Shown piece after piece: positions 9,844-18,093 of a stretch of DNA of 54,583 nt; positions within the stretch are counted from its first letter, which is position 1; each line of letters opens with the position of its first letter. Below the pieces are notes generated by a model. That model worked only from the letters and a program-made list of their open reading frames with translations. It did not search any database and was not told the origin of the DNA. A program made the position numbers and the translations under genes. The stretch is taken from the NCBI RefSeq assembly GCF_001953875.1, contig NZ_MQUR01000050.1:1-54583 (forward strand), written 5' to 3'. The DNA comes from Streptomyces amritsarensis (GTDB lineage Bacteria > Actinomycetota > Actinomycetes > Streptomycetales > Streptomycetaceae).

Positions 9844-9880
9844 GAGGGCGGGGCCGGAAGAACACCTCCGGCCCGCCGGC

Positions 9881-10792
9881 TCACGCGTGGCAGGGGATGG
9901 GCCTACCGCCGTTCATCAGCGTCATGTCCGCGAGCAGCGCCGGTATGTCCAGCGGAGCGCCCTCCGGCTTCCCGGCCAGCTCCGCGTACGCCCGGTGCAC
10001 GTTCGCCACCAGCCGCTCGCTCTCCCGCCACGCCGCGAACTCGCCGAGGTCGGCCTGTCGGGCCACCTCCAGCGGGGTCAGGCCCTCGGCCACGCCCTCC
10101 CGGGCGAGCTCGGCCACGTACCGCAGATACCGCTCGGTGGAGTCGTAGGCCGACGGGTCGGTCAGCGGGCCGTGGCCCGGTACGACCGTCTCCGCGTCCA
10201 GCGACCGCAGCAGCTCCAGCGCCCGCAGGGAGCCGGCGAGCGAGCCCATGGCCAGGAACGGCGTGCCGCCGGCGAAGACCAGGTCCCCGGTGAAGACCAC
10301 CCGCTGCCGAGGCAGCCACACGACCGAGTCGCCGGTGGTGTGCGCGACGCCCGGGTGGAGGACCTGCACCTCGGTCCCGCCCACGTGCACGGTCGCCCGG
10401 TCGCTGTAGGTCAGGTCGGGCGCCGTGATGTCCATCGCGCCGAAGTCCGTCGCGGGCCAGATCATCTCCAGCTGGTGGCCGGCGGCGAGCTGCTCGGTCC
10501 GCGCGTTGTCGTGCCCGAGGACCAGGGCCTCGGGGGTGAAGACGCAGTTGCCGTAGGTGTGGTCGCCGTGGTGGTGGGTGTTCACCACGGTCCGCGGGAG
10601 CGGCACCCCGGTCGAGACGACCGCCTCGCGCAGCGCCAGGGCCCGGCGCTCGGTGGCTGCGGTGTCGACGAGCAGGGTCCGGCCGCCGTCGCTCACGAAG
10701 CCGGCGTTGTTCAGGCACCAGCCGCCGTCGGGCTGGACGTAGGCGTACACCCCCGCCGCGGGCCGGACGAGGTACGGGTCGTCCACGGGCAT
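9881..10792 (-). CDS. metallo-beta-lactamase-fold hydrolase
   Basis: A 303-residue MBL-fold enzyme. Metal ligands are visible: the THHHGDHTYGN box (HxHxDH, about residues 72-82), an HTTGD segment (about 150), FTGDLVF (about 170), and a late VPGHGPLTD. The start ATG at 10792 has GGGGAG upstream. The family hydrolyses thioesters, lactones and similar bonds. Its position directly upstream of the kinase-dehydrogenase operon and in the same direction hints at a lactonase or thioesterase role in the same catabolism, but there are 133 bp and an operator between them. The substrate is unknown. Confidence 0.78.
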   Translation of the reverse strand: MPVDDPYLVRPAAGVYAYVQPDGGWCLNNAGFVSDGGRTLLVDTAATERRALALREAVVSTGVPLPRTVVNTHHHGDHTYGNCVFTPEALVLGHDNARTEQLAAGHQLEMIWPATDFGAMDITAPDLTYSDRATVHVGGTEVQVLHPGVAHTTGDSVVWLPRQRVVFTGDLVFAGGTPFLAMGSLAGSLRALELLRSLDAETVVPGHGPLTDPSAYDSTERYLRYVAELAREGVAEGLTPLEVARQADLGEFAAWRESERLVANVHRAYAELAGKPEGAPLDIPALLADMTLMNGGRPIPCHA

Positions 10793-10926
10793 CTGCGCTC
10801 TCCCCGGGTCGCTGTGACAGGCGGTCGGCATCCTGCCAGCCGTCACGGCGCGGGGCGAGGGCGGGTACCGTCCCCGGCCGGCCGGGGAGCCCGCGGGGGA
10901 GGGGCGATCAGGGGCGGCGGCGCCGG

Positions 10927-11223
10927 TCAGTGGTCGTCGTAGTGCCCGTCGTGCTCGGCGTGCCGGTGCCCGTCGTGGAGGTAGTCGACGTGGTCGCCGT
11001 GCGGGACCGTGTCGTGCCCGCAGCCCGCGCTGTGCGCGTGGGCGTGGCCCTCGTGGGCGGTGTGCCCGGCCGGCTCGCACTCGTCCCAGTGCCCCGCGTG
11101 CTCCCGGTGCAGGTGGCCGTCGTGGGCGTAGTCCACGTGGTCGCCGTGCGGGACCGCCCGGTGGCCGCAGTCCGCGCCGTGGGAGTGCTGGTGCGTGGGG
11201 TGTTCGTGGTGGAGGGTCGTCAT
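10927..11223 (-). CDS. small histidine-rich metal-binding protein with internal duplication
   Basis: A 98-residue soluble protein that is about 30% histidine. It consists of two imperfect repeats of roughly 45 residues. Each carries HSxGxxCGH, VPHGDHVDY and (A/L)HDGHxHxEHxGH; the halves start near residues 13 and 62. One pair of Cys is placed identically in both halves (DCGH, GCGH). Such proteins bind or buffer Zn, Ni or Co. No signal peptide is visible, so it should be cytosolic. I see no Zur-type box upstream, but a perfect CCCCAA-TCTG-TTGGGG palindrome lies 43 bp upstream. The metal and the partner are unknown. Confidence 0.72.
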   Translation of the reverse strand: MTTLHHEHPTHQHSHGADCGHRAVPHGDHVDYAHDGHLHREHAGHWDECEPAGHTAHEGHAHAHSAGCGHDTVPHGDHVDYLHDGHRHAEHDGHYDDH

Positions 11224-11265
11224 GGCGTCGAGACTAGTGCGAATGGTCGGCTATCGCCCGTTGTG

Positions 11266-11281
11266 CCCCAATCTGTTGGGG
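11266..11281. promoter_or_regulatory. perfect inverted repeat upstream of the His-rich gene
   Basis: CCCCAATCTGTTGGGG is a 6-4-6 perfect palindrome between the DUF202 stop and the His-rich gene start. It is either a metal-responsive operator or a short terminator for the DUF202 pair; the AT-rich centre favours an operator. Confidence 0.4.
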
Positions 11282-11306
11282 TAAGTGGGACAATCCGGCA
11301 GGCGGG

Positions 11307-11624
11307 TCAGAGGATGACCGCCACCGCGAACGCCGCCAGCGCCACCGTGCACGCGACCACGGCCAGCGCCGACCGGGCCCCGAGGACCTGCGGCCGACCC
11401 GTCGCCAGCGCCCCGATCCGGCGGTGCGCCACCCACAGGAACGCCAGCCAGAGCAGCACGATCACCGCCGCCCCGGCCACCTCCGCCGACGACCCGGACC
11501 CGCGCAGCGCCTGCCGCAGCGCCAGTACGGCCACCACCGAGGACGCGAGCGTCGTACGCCGCCACGCGAGCCGGGTCCGCTCGGGCTGGAGCCCGGCGTC
11601 GCGGTCCCTCCCCGGCATGCTCAC
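11307..11624 (-). CDS. DUF202 membrane protein
   Basis: About 105 residues. The N-terminus has the DUF202 signature: LQPERTRLAWRRTTLA. It is followed by three predicted membrane segments (about residues 28-45, 52-68 and 85-103). GTG at 11624 overlaps the upstream stop as GTGA; an ATG two codons in (11618) is an alternative. It pairs with a YidH-type DUF202 protein, as in many actinobacteria. The function of the family is not established. Confidence 0.78.
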   Translation of the reverse strand: MSMPGRDRDAGLQPERTRLAWRRTTLASSVVAVLALRQALRGSGSSAEVAGAAVIVLLWLAFLWVAHRRIGALATGRPQVLGARSALAVVACTVALAAFAVAVIL

Positions 11625-12019
11625 CGCTGCGAGGTCCAGCCCAGCAGCACGACCACCACCATCGCCACCGCGACCAGGCCCACGCCAAGGCTCAGCACCA
11701 CGGGGAACCGCGACAGCGGCAGGTCCTCGTGCCGCCGCATCGCCCGCTCGCAGCGCACCCAGTGGTTGACCGCCCGCAGCGCGCAGGCGGCACCGACCAC
11801 GAGCAGCGCGAGGGCCATGCCCACCCGCACGCCCCACCGCAGGTCGGGCAGGAACTGGTCGACGGCGAAGCCGCCGCCGACCAGGGCCAGGGCGGTTCGG
11901 ATCCAAGCGAGGAACGTACGCTCGTTGGCCAGCGAGAAGCGGTAGTCGGGGGTGTCGCCCTCGTCCTCCAGCCGCGACGGCGCGAACCACAGGCGTACGT
12001 CCTTGACGAAGTCGATCAC
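11621..12019 (-). CDS. YidH-type DUF202 membrane protein
   Basis: 132 residues with the YidH hallmark LANERTFLAWIRTALALVGGGFAV (about residues 30-53), then two further hydrophobic segments (about 65-82 and 105-128). It is an inner-membrane protein of unknown role. It overlaps the second DUF202 gene by 4 bp, indicating a two-subunit or paralogous membrane complex. Confidence 0.82.
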   Translation of the reverse strand: MIDFVKDVRLWFAPSRLEDEGDTPDYRFSLANERTFLAWIRTALALVGGGFAVDQFLPDLRWGVRVGMALALLVVGAACALRAVNHWVRCERAMRRHEDLPLSRFPVVLSLGVGLVAVAMVVVVLLGWTSQR

Positions 12020-12028
12020 CTGATCAAT

Positions 12029-12550
12029 CTACTGGCGGGAGACCGGACGCGCGCGCAGCCGCCGGTAGGCCTCCAGCCCGTCCGGCACCCAGGGCCACTC
12101 CCCGTCCCCGATCCGCCGGTCCAGCTCCTCCCGGGTGAGGAACGCGTGCCAGTCCACCTCGGAGACCTGCGGGGCCACCGGCAGCCCGCACCGCACCTCG
12201 TGCACGGCGGACCACCAGGCCCCGCCCGGGCCCTCGTACAGGAACGTGAACAGCGGCTCCGGCCGCGGCAGCCCCCGGACCCCGAGCTCCTCCTCGGCCT
12301 CCCGAAGCGCGGCCTGCGCGTAGCTCTCGCCGGCGCCCACCACCCCGCCCACGAACATGTCGTAGTGCGAGGGGAACACCAGCTTCGACGCGGTCCTGCG
12401 GTGCACGAAGATCCGGTCCTCCGCGTCCCTGGCCAGCACGAACACGCAGCGGTGGATCAGCCCGCGGGCGTACACCTCGCCCCGCGGGGCCTGCCCGACG
12501 ACCCTGTCGTCCCGGTCCACGACGTCCAGCACTTCATCAGCGGCACTCAC
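12029..12550 (-). CDS. NUDIX hydrolase
   Basis: 173 residues. The Nudix box is complete: GAGESYAQAALREAEEELG, fitting Gx5Ex7REUxEExGU (about residues 77-95). Upstream, DVVDRDDRVVGQAPRGEVYARGLIHRCVFVLA resembles the IPP-isomerase-like and YfcD-like branch. The GTG start gives MSAADEV; no ATG is available nearby and the Shine-Dalgarno is weak. It is divergent from the flavoprotein gene. The pyrophosphate substrate cannot be predicted. Confidence 0.82.
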   Translation of the reverse strand: MSAADEVLDVVDRDDRVVGQAPRGEVYARGLIHRCVFVLARDAEDRIFVHRRTASKLVFPSHYDMFVGGVVGAGESYAQAALREAEEELGVRGLPRPEPLFTFLYEGPGGAWWSAVHEVRCGLPVAPQVSEVDWHAFLTREELDRRIGDGEWPWVPDGLEAYRRLRARPVSRQ

Positions 12551-12570
12551 GGGTTCATCCAACCACCGCT

Positions 12571-12585
12571 GTTGACTGGTTACCG
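12571..12585. promoter_or_regulatory. weak relative of the TetR operator
   Basis: GTTGACTGGTTACCG lies in the 84-bp divergent region between the NUDIX and flavoprotein genes. It shares GACTGGTTA with the operator at 3998, but one half-site is lost. TTGACT could instead be a -35 box for the flavoprotein gene. Low confidence as an operator. Confidence 0.25.
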
Positions 12586-12634
12586 CTCCGTAGCAAAGGA
12601 TCTGCCCCACCATCGACGGAGGACGGGTGTCCGC

Positions 12635-14290
12635 ATGACGTACGACGCAGACGTGATCGTGATCGGAGCCGGGCTCGCGGGCCTCGTGGCCACCGCCGAG
12701 CTCGTCGAAGCGGGCCGCAAGGTCATCCTGCTCGACCAGGAGCCGGAACAGTCCATCGGTGGCCAGGCGCACTGGTCCTTCGGCGGGCTGTTCCTCGTGG
12801 ACTCGCCCGAGCAGCGCCGGATGCGGATCAAGGACAGCCGGGACCTCGCCCTCCAGGACTGGCTGGGCACCGCCGGCTTCGACCGCGAGGAGGACGCCTG
12901 GCCGCGCCGCTGGGCCGAGGCCTACGTCGACTTCGCGGCCGGGGAGAAGCGCCCCTGGCTGCACTCCCGGGGCGTCCGCTTCTTCCCCGTCGTCGGCTGG
13001 GCGGAGCGCGGCGGCTACGACGCGAGCGGCCCCGGCAACTCCGTCCCCCGCTTCCACATCACCTGGGGCACCGGACCGGGCCTGGTGGAGCCGTTCGAAC
13101 GGCGGGTACGCGAGGGCGTGGCCCGGGGCCTGGTCCGCCTGGCGTTCCGACACCGGGTCACCGCACTGGCCGCGACCGCCGGCGCCGTGGACACCGTCAC
13201 CGGCGAGATCCTTAAGCCCTCCGACGCCGTACGGGGCGCGGCCAGCAGCCGCGAGGCCACCGGGTCCTTCTCCCTGCGGGCCCAGGCCGTGATCGTCACC
13301 AGCGGCGGCATCGGCGGCAACCACGACCTCGTACGCGCCCAGTGGCCCGCCCGGCTCGGCACCCCGCCCGAGCGGATGCTCTCCGGGGTCCCCGCGCACG
13401 TCGACGGCCTGATGCTGGGCATCGCGGAGGCCGCGGGCGCCAGCCACATCAACAAGGACCGGATGTGGCACTACACCGAGGGCATCCGGAACTGGGACCC
13501 GATCTGGGCCAAGCACGGGATCCGCATCCTCCCCGGCCCGTCCCCGCTCTGGCTGGACGCCACGGGCAAGCGGCTGCCCGTGCCGCTCTTCCCCGGCTTC
13601 GACACCCTCGGCACGCTCGACCACATCATGAGGACGGGCCACGACCACACCTGGTTCGTGCTCAACCAGCGCATCATCGGCAAGGAGTTCGCCCTCTCCG
13701 GCTCCGAGCAGAACCCGGACCTGACCGGCCGGTCGGTGCGCGACGTCATCACCCGGGCGCGCCAGGCCGTACCCGGCCCGGTCAAGGCCTTCATGGACCG
13801 CGGCGCCGACTTCGTCGTCGAACGCGACCTGTCCGCCCTCGTGCGCGGCATGAACGCCATCACCAAGGAGGACCTCCTCGACGAAGCCGCGGTCCGGGGC
13901 GAGATCGTGGCCCGCGACCGGGAGGTCGCCAACCCCTTCACCAAGGACCTCCAGGTCACGGCCATCCACGGGGCCCGCAAGTACCTCGGCGACAAGCTGA
14001 TCCGCACCGCCGCCCCGCACCGGATCCTCGACCCCGGGGCCGGCCCGCTGATCGCCGTGCGGCTCTCCATCCTGACCCGCAAGTCCCTGGGCGGCCTGGA
14101 GACCGACCTCTCCTCGCGGGTCCTGACCGGGACGGGCGAACCGCTGCCGGGCGTCTACGCCGCGGGCGAGGCGGCCGGATTCGGCGGCGGCGGGGTCCAC
14201 GGCTACCGGGCCCTGGAAGGCACCTTCCTCGGCGGGTGCATCTTCTCGGGCAGGGCGGCGGGCCGGGCCGCGGCCCAGGCGGTCGGCTGA
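12635..14290 (+). CDS. FAD-binding dehydrogenase, KstD/fumarate-reductase-like
   Basis: 551 residues. An N-terminal Rossmann FAD site, VIVIGAGLAGLVATAEL, is followed by an acidic cap (LLDQEPEQSIGGQAHWSFGG). The C-terminus has the second flavin contact, GVYAAGEAAGFGGGGVHGYRALEGTFLGG. This is the arrangement of 3-ketosteroid-1-dehydrogenase and fumarate-reductase flavoproteins. The central region with MWHYTEG and GPSPLWLDATGKRLP defines the 'FAD-binding dehydrogenase' subgroup common in actinobacteria. GGAGGA lies 11 nt upstream of the ATG. The substrate is unknown; a steroid-like or enoyl substrate is possible given the lipid catabolism genes nearby. Confidence 0.82.
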   Translation: MTYDADVIVIGAGLAGLVATAELVEAGRKVILLDQEPEQSIGGQAHWSFGGLFLVDSPEQRRMRIKDSRDLALQDWLGTAGFDREEDAWPRRWAEAYVDFAAGEKRPWLHSRGVRFFPVVGWAERGGYDASGPGNSVPRFHITWGTGPGLVEPFERRVREGVARGLVRLAFRHRVTALAATAGAVDTVTGEILKPSDAVRGAASSREATGSFSLRAQAVIVTSGGIGGNHDLVRAQWPARLGTPPERMLSGVPAHVDGLMLGIAEAAGASHINKDRMWHYTEGIRNWDPIWAKHGIRILPGPSPLWLDATGKRLPVPLFPGFDTLGTLDHIMRTGHDHTWFVLNQRIIGKEFALSGSEQNPDLTGRSVRDVITRARQAVPGPVKAFMDRGADFVVERDLSALVRGMNAITKEDLLDEAAVRGEIVARDREVANPFTKDLQVTAIHGARKYLGDKLIRTAAPHRILDPGAGPLIAVRLSILTRKSLGGLETDLSSRVLTGTGEPLPGVYAAGEAAGFGGGGVHGYRALEGTFLGGCIFSGRAAGRAAAQAVG

Positions 14291-14479
14291 GGCCGGACCG
14301 GCGCGCCCGGCCGCGCGGCGGACCCGGCGGACCCGGCACGCGGCGCCCCCGCGGCCCGGCGCGACAGGCCCCGGCGGTCCGGCCCGTACGGCCCGCGGTC
14401 CGGCGCGCGTACGGCAGGCGGGGGGCCCGGCGCGGGCGACCCGTGGCCCGGCGCGGGCGGCCCGTCGCGAGCCGGGGCG
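14291..14479. other. gene-free, extremely GC-rich spacer
   Basis: This 189-bp stretch separates two converging genes. It contains short direct repeats of GGCCCGGCGCGGGCG (near 14432 and 14449) and several G/C-only runs able to form hairpins. I see no coding signal. It probably acts as a terminator region for both genes. Confidence 0.4.
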
Positions 14480-14905
14480 TCAGGCCAGCCGCTCCGTGAC
14501 CCGGAACCGCTCCGCGACGACGAGGGTGTCGTCGTCGACGGTGAACCCCGGGTCGCCGATCACCGTGCGCACCGGCTCGCTGTGCCAGAACTCCTCGTGC
14601 GCCGTACGCCATTCGGCCACCGACGCGTACCCCTCGCCCTCGTCGAGGGCGTGCCCCAGCCCCACGTCGGCGAGCCGCAGCACCTCCACGGCCGTCACCT
14701 CCACCACCGCCACCCCGCGCTCGCCGGAGTCGACCAGCAGGGACCGCCCGCCGGGCTCCGGCAGCGGTTCCCGCTCCGCCTCGTACTCCGCGAGCAGGCC
14801 GGTGGTGGTGGTCTTCGCCCCGCTCAGCACGGCCGCCACCAAGCGGTCGCGCAAGGGTCCGGGGAACCCCAGCAGGTACGGGGGAAGATCGTCATATGCC
14901 GTCAT
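14480..14905 (-). CDS. ASCH domain protein
   Basis: 141 residues with the ASCH fold signature: GAKTTTTGLLAEYEAEREPLPEPG (the G-x-K-x-x-T motif, about residues 29-52) and the beta strand VAVVEVTAVEVLRLADV. The C-terminus FTVDDDTLVVAERFRVTERL matches the last strand pair. Family members bind RNA or modified nucleotides; some act as N4-acetylcytidine amidohydrolases. A TAGGGT -10 box ends 6 nt before the ATG, so the mRNA is probably leaderless. Confidence 0.82.
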   Translation of the reverse strand: MTAYDDLPPYLLGFPGPLRDRLVAAVLSGAKTTTTGLLAEYEAEREPLPEPGGRSLLVDSGERGVAVVEVTAVEVLRLADVGLGHALDEGEGYASVAEWRTAHEEFWHSEPVRTVIGDPGFTVDDDTLVVAERFRVTERLA

Positions 14906-15273
14906 ACGGCCACCCTAGGACACCGTCCCCGGCCTGCCGGAACACATACCGGCTGCTCAACTGGCACGGCCCCCGGAGCAGTTGAAACCCGCCACGCAGT
15001 GGACTGGACCTTGACTCGGAGCTGCGCATACCGCTTTGCTGTGCGTGATCACCGGAGTGCTCAACGGAGTTCCGAGCGAACTTCGCCCGCGCCCCGGGGT
15101 CCGACGCAACAGCACCGCAGCTCCTCCGCACCTCTCCGGAGCCCCACCGGGCTCCACCGGCACGATCCCCAGCCCCACGGCTCGACCGCCCGACCGCGCG
15201 CGTGCGCCCTGCGCGCGGGGCGGCCCCGCCGACCCGACCCCGTCCGCCCGCGTCCTGGAGGGAAACCCCGCGG
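14906..15273. other. intergenic region upstream of the 15274 gene
   Basis: 368 bp without a convincing gene. The left end holds the ASCH promoter: TAGGGT on the minus strand at 14917-14912. A small hairpin, GCCGG-8-CCGGC, lies at 14936-14953. TTGACT at 15011 could be a -35 element for the rightward gene, without a good -10. An in-frame extension of the rightward gene to 15202 exists but lacks a ribosome-binding site. Confidence 0.4.
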
Positions 15274-16221
15274 ATGTCCCCGCCTCCGCCGCCCCTCGGC
15301 CGCGCCCGCAAGCGGGACGCCCAGCTCTTCGACCCGGCCCTCTGCGACGCCGAACTCATCGATGTCCGGTCCCAGTTCGCCCAGGGGCGCTGGGCCAAGG
15401 TCCGTTCCCTCCTCGTCGGCACCGGCGACGACTGGGACCGCCGGGGCCACCGCGTCGTCGTCCTCGCCCAGACCCCGGCGGCCACCGCCTGGGCGCGCGA
15501 ATGGCTGCTCGCCGAACCCGACAGCGCCGACGCCGCCACCCTCCTCGCCTGCGCCGCCGTCTTCACCGCCCTGCGCCACAAGTGCACCCCGGCCGCGGCC
15601 GAGGATGCCTGCCGCCGGGCCGCCGCCCTGCTCCCCGACGACCCCACCCCCTGGCTCGGACTGCTCCTGCTCTCCCGCGCCTTCGGTACCGAGGAGGAGT
15701 TCAGCCGCCACTTCGACCAGGTCCGGGCCCGTCACCGCGAGCACCACCACGCCCACCACCTCATGGTCGCGAAGCTGGCCGAACGTACCCTCGCCCCCGG
15801 CCAGGACCCGCTCCACGAGGTCTACGACTTCGCCGCCTGGGCCGCCGAGGAGTCCCCGGCCGACTCACCGCTGGCCGTGCTCCCCGTCGTCGCGCACGCC
15901 GAGCGCTACCGGGTCCTCGCCGCCACGCGCGGCCACACCCCCGAGGCCGCCGCTGCGCACTGGGAGGGCCGCCGCGCCCGCCAGGTCCTGCGCTCCGCCT
16001 TCGACTGGTGGCTGGAGTGGGAGCGCGACGACCACCCCCGCAACCGGGTCGACCTGAACTTCCTCGCCCACGCGAAGCTCTGCGAGGGGCGCCCCGCCGA
16101 GGCCGCCGCGCTCTTCCACCGCATCGGCAGCCACGCCACCCGCGCTCCCTGGTCCTATCCCGACCGCGACCCGCACAAGGCCTTCCTCGCCGCGCGCAAC
16201 GTCGCACTCGGCACCGCCTGA
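15274..16221 (+). CDS. conserved hypothetical protein, TPR-like helical
   Basis: 315 residues, no membrane segment or signal peptide. Ala-rich helical pairs with spacing like degenerate tetratricopeptide or Sel1 repeats run from about residue 20 to 315 (for example LFDPALCDAELIDVRSQFAQGRWAKVRSLL). W and H residues recur at helix ends. ATG at 15274 with GGAGGG 11 nt upstream. It precedes an APC permease gene by 117 bp in the same direction, so the two may be functionally linked. I do not recognise a specific function. Confidence 0.6.
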   Translation: MSPPPPPLGRARKRDAQLFDPALCDAELIDVRSQFAQGRWAKVRSLLVGTGDDWDRRGHRVVVLAQTPAATAWAREWLLAEPDSADAATLLACAAVFTALRHKCTPAAAEDACRRAAALLPDDPTPWLGLLLLSRAFGTEEEFSRHFDQVRARHREHHHAHHLMVAKLAERTLAPGQDPLHEVYDFAAWAAEESPADSPLAVLPVVAHAERYRVLAATRGHTPEAAAAHWEGRRARQVLRSAFDWWLEWERDDHPRNRVDLNFLAHAKLCEGRPAEAAALFHRIGSHATRAPWSYPDRDPHKAFLAARNVALGTA

Positions 16222-16227
16222 CCCCAC

Positions 16228-16306
16228 GGCCCCCTCCCCCTTCCCCTTCCCCACTTCCCGCTTCCTCCACTTCCCGCTTCCCCCTTCCCGCCCTCCCCTC
16301 CGCCCC
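16228..16306 (+). repeat. polypyrimidine tract with a 16-bp tandem repeat
   Basis: Nearly all C and T on the plus strand, lying just ahead of the permease gene. CCACTTCCCGCTTCC occurs at 16251-16265 and again at 16267-16281. The tract is non-coding and could adopt unusual DNA structure or have arisen by slippage. Confidence 0.6.
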
Positions 16307-16338
16307 GAAAAGAACCGCGCCCCCGAAAGGACGCCGCC

Positions 16339-17883
16339 ATGCCGACGGGCAGATCCACCACGCTCCAGGAACCGGCCGAGATACGCACGTACAAGGGCCA
16401 GGACCGCGCCCTGCGCGCCGATCGCCTCGGCACCGCCGGCCTGCTGCTCTCCGTACTCGCCGCGAGCGCCCCCCTGATGGTCGTCGCCGGTGTCATGCCC
16501 ACGACCTTCGGCCTGATGGGCGTCGTCGGCCAGCCCCTGCTCTTCGTCATCCTGGGCCTCGTCCTCGCGCTGTTCAGCGTCGGCTACGCCGAGATGAGCC
16601 GCCACGTCCACAACGCCGGCGCCTTCTACGCCTACATCGCCCGCGGCCTCGGCCCCACCGCCGGCGCCGCCGCCTCCCTCGTCGCCCTCGTCGCGTACAG
16701 CGCCATGCAGGTCGGCGTCTACGGCATCCTCGGCTTCGAGATCTCCGGCCTCTTCGCCACCTACCTGGACATCGAGCTCGCCTGGTGGATCCCCGCCCTG
16801 CTCGCGGTCGCCGTGACCGGCGCCCTCGGCTGGCTCAAGATCGACCTCAACGCCAAGGTCCTCGGCGTCCTCCTCCTGATCGAGTGCGCCTTGGTCGTCG
16901 TCTTCGACGCCGCCGCCCTCGCCAAGCCCGGACCCGAAGGCCTCTCGCTCCACGCCTTCAACCCCGAGACCCTCTCCGGAGCCGGCCTCGGCACCGCCCT
17001 GTGCTTCTGCATCGCCGCCTTCGTCGGCTTCGAGCAGTCCCCGGTGTACGCCGAGGAGACCAGCAAGCCGCACATCGTCGTCTCCCGCGTGATGTTCCTC
17101 GCCGTCGGCTTCGTCGCCCTCTTCTTCGCCTTCAGCGCCTGGGCCCTCACCGTCGCCACCGGCCCGGCCGAGGTCGTCAAGACGGCCGGCGAGGCCGGGC
17201 CCGGCCTGCTCTTCCAGCTCACCGAGGCCCGCCTCGGCACCGCCTTCACCGACGTCCTGCACGTCCTCTTCGTGACCGGCATGTTCGCCGCCATGCTCAG
17301 CTTCCACAACGTCGTCGCCCGCTACGCCTTCGCCATGGGCCGCGAGGGCCTGCTCCCGGCCGCCTTCGGCCGCACCAACGCCGGCACCGGCGCCCCCGCC
17401 ACCGGCTCGCTCCTGCAGACCTGCATCGCGACCGTCGTCGTCCTCGCCTTCGCGGTCACCGACGACCTCCCGGCCGGCGACCCCACCGCCCCCGTCCTGC
17501 ACCTGTTCACCTGGATGGGCAGCGTCGGCGCCCTCGGTGTGACACTCCTCATGGCCGCCGCGTCCTTCGCCGTGATCGCCTTCTTCGTCCGCCGCGGCAC
17601 CGCCGGCGCCCAGGTCTGGCGGCTCGCGGCGGCGGCCGCCGCCGGCCTCGCCCTGCTCGCCATCGCCGTCTACACCGTCAAGGACTTCGGCGTCCTCGTC
17701 GGCGCCGAGAAGGGCTCCGCGCTCAGCTGGATCCTGCCCGGCATCATCGGCGCGGCCGTCGTCGCCGGACTGCTGTACGGGGTCATCCTGCGCCGCAGCC
17801 GCCCCGAGGTGCACGCCCGCATCGGGCTCGGCAACGAAGCCTTCCGTCTCGACCAGGCGGCAGAGGGCACAACCGGCGACTGA
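16339..17883 (+). CDS. APC-superfamily amino-acid permease
   Basis: 514 residues with about 12-14 hydrophobic segments starting near residue 34 (LGTAGLLLSVLAASAPLMVVAG). FVGFEQSPVYAEET is the conserved TM6-region motif of the APC family, followed by VSRVMFLAVG. ATG with GAAAGGA upstream. The substrate is probably an amino acid or polyamine; the sequence does not decide. The gene ends 21 bp before a strong hairpin terminator. Confidence 0.85.
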   Translation: MPTGRSTTLQEPAEIRTYKGQDRALRADRLGTAGLLLSVLAASAPLMVVAGVMPTTFGLMGVVGQPLLFVILGLVLALFSVGYAEMSRHVHNAGAFYAYIARGLGPTAGAAASLVALVAYSAMQVGVYGILGFEISGLFATYLDIELAWWIPALLAVAVTGALGWLKIDLNAKVLGVLLLIECALVVVFDAAALAKPGPEGLSLHAFNPETLSGAGLGTALCFCIAAFVGFEQSPVYAEETSKPHIVVSRVMFLAVGFVALFFAFSAWALTVATGPAEVVKTAGEAGPGLLFQLTEARLGTAFTDVLHVLFVTGMFAAMLSFHNVVARYAFAMGREGLLPAAFGRTNAGTGAPATGSLLQTCIATVVVLAFAVTDDLPAGDPTAPVLHLFTWMGSVGALGVTLLMAAASFAVIAFFVRRGTAGAQVWRLAAAAAAGLALLAIAVYTVKDFGVLVGAEKGSALSWILPGIIGAAVVAGLLYGVILRRSRPEVHARIGLGNEAFRLDQAAEGTTGD

Positions 17884-17904
17884 CCCCCGCATTCAAGCCC
17901 CTGC

Positions 17905-17944
17905 GAAGCCCCCGACGCCCGTTTCCAAGGTCGTCGGGGGCTTC
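17905..17944 (+). terminator. hairpin terminator after the permease
   Basis: GAAGCCCCCGAC pairs perfectly with GTCGGGGGCTTC (12 bp) with a 16-nt loop. It sits 21 bp past the stop codon. Confidence 0.8.
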
Positions 17945-18093
17945 CGCGCGCAGGGCGCGATTTTGGCGGCCGGCCGGGCCTCGTGGTCTCCTATGGCGAT
18001 CAAAACACCCGGAACGCGTCACAGGGGACACCACCCAGCTCCCCTGCGGGGCCCTCCGGCATGCCTGTCCCACCCACGAAGGCGAAGTCATAC

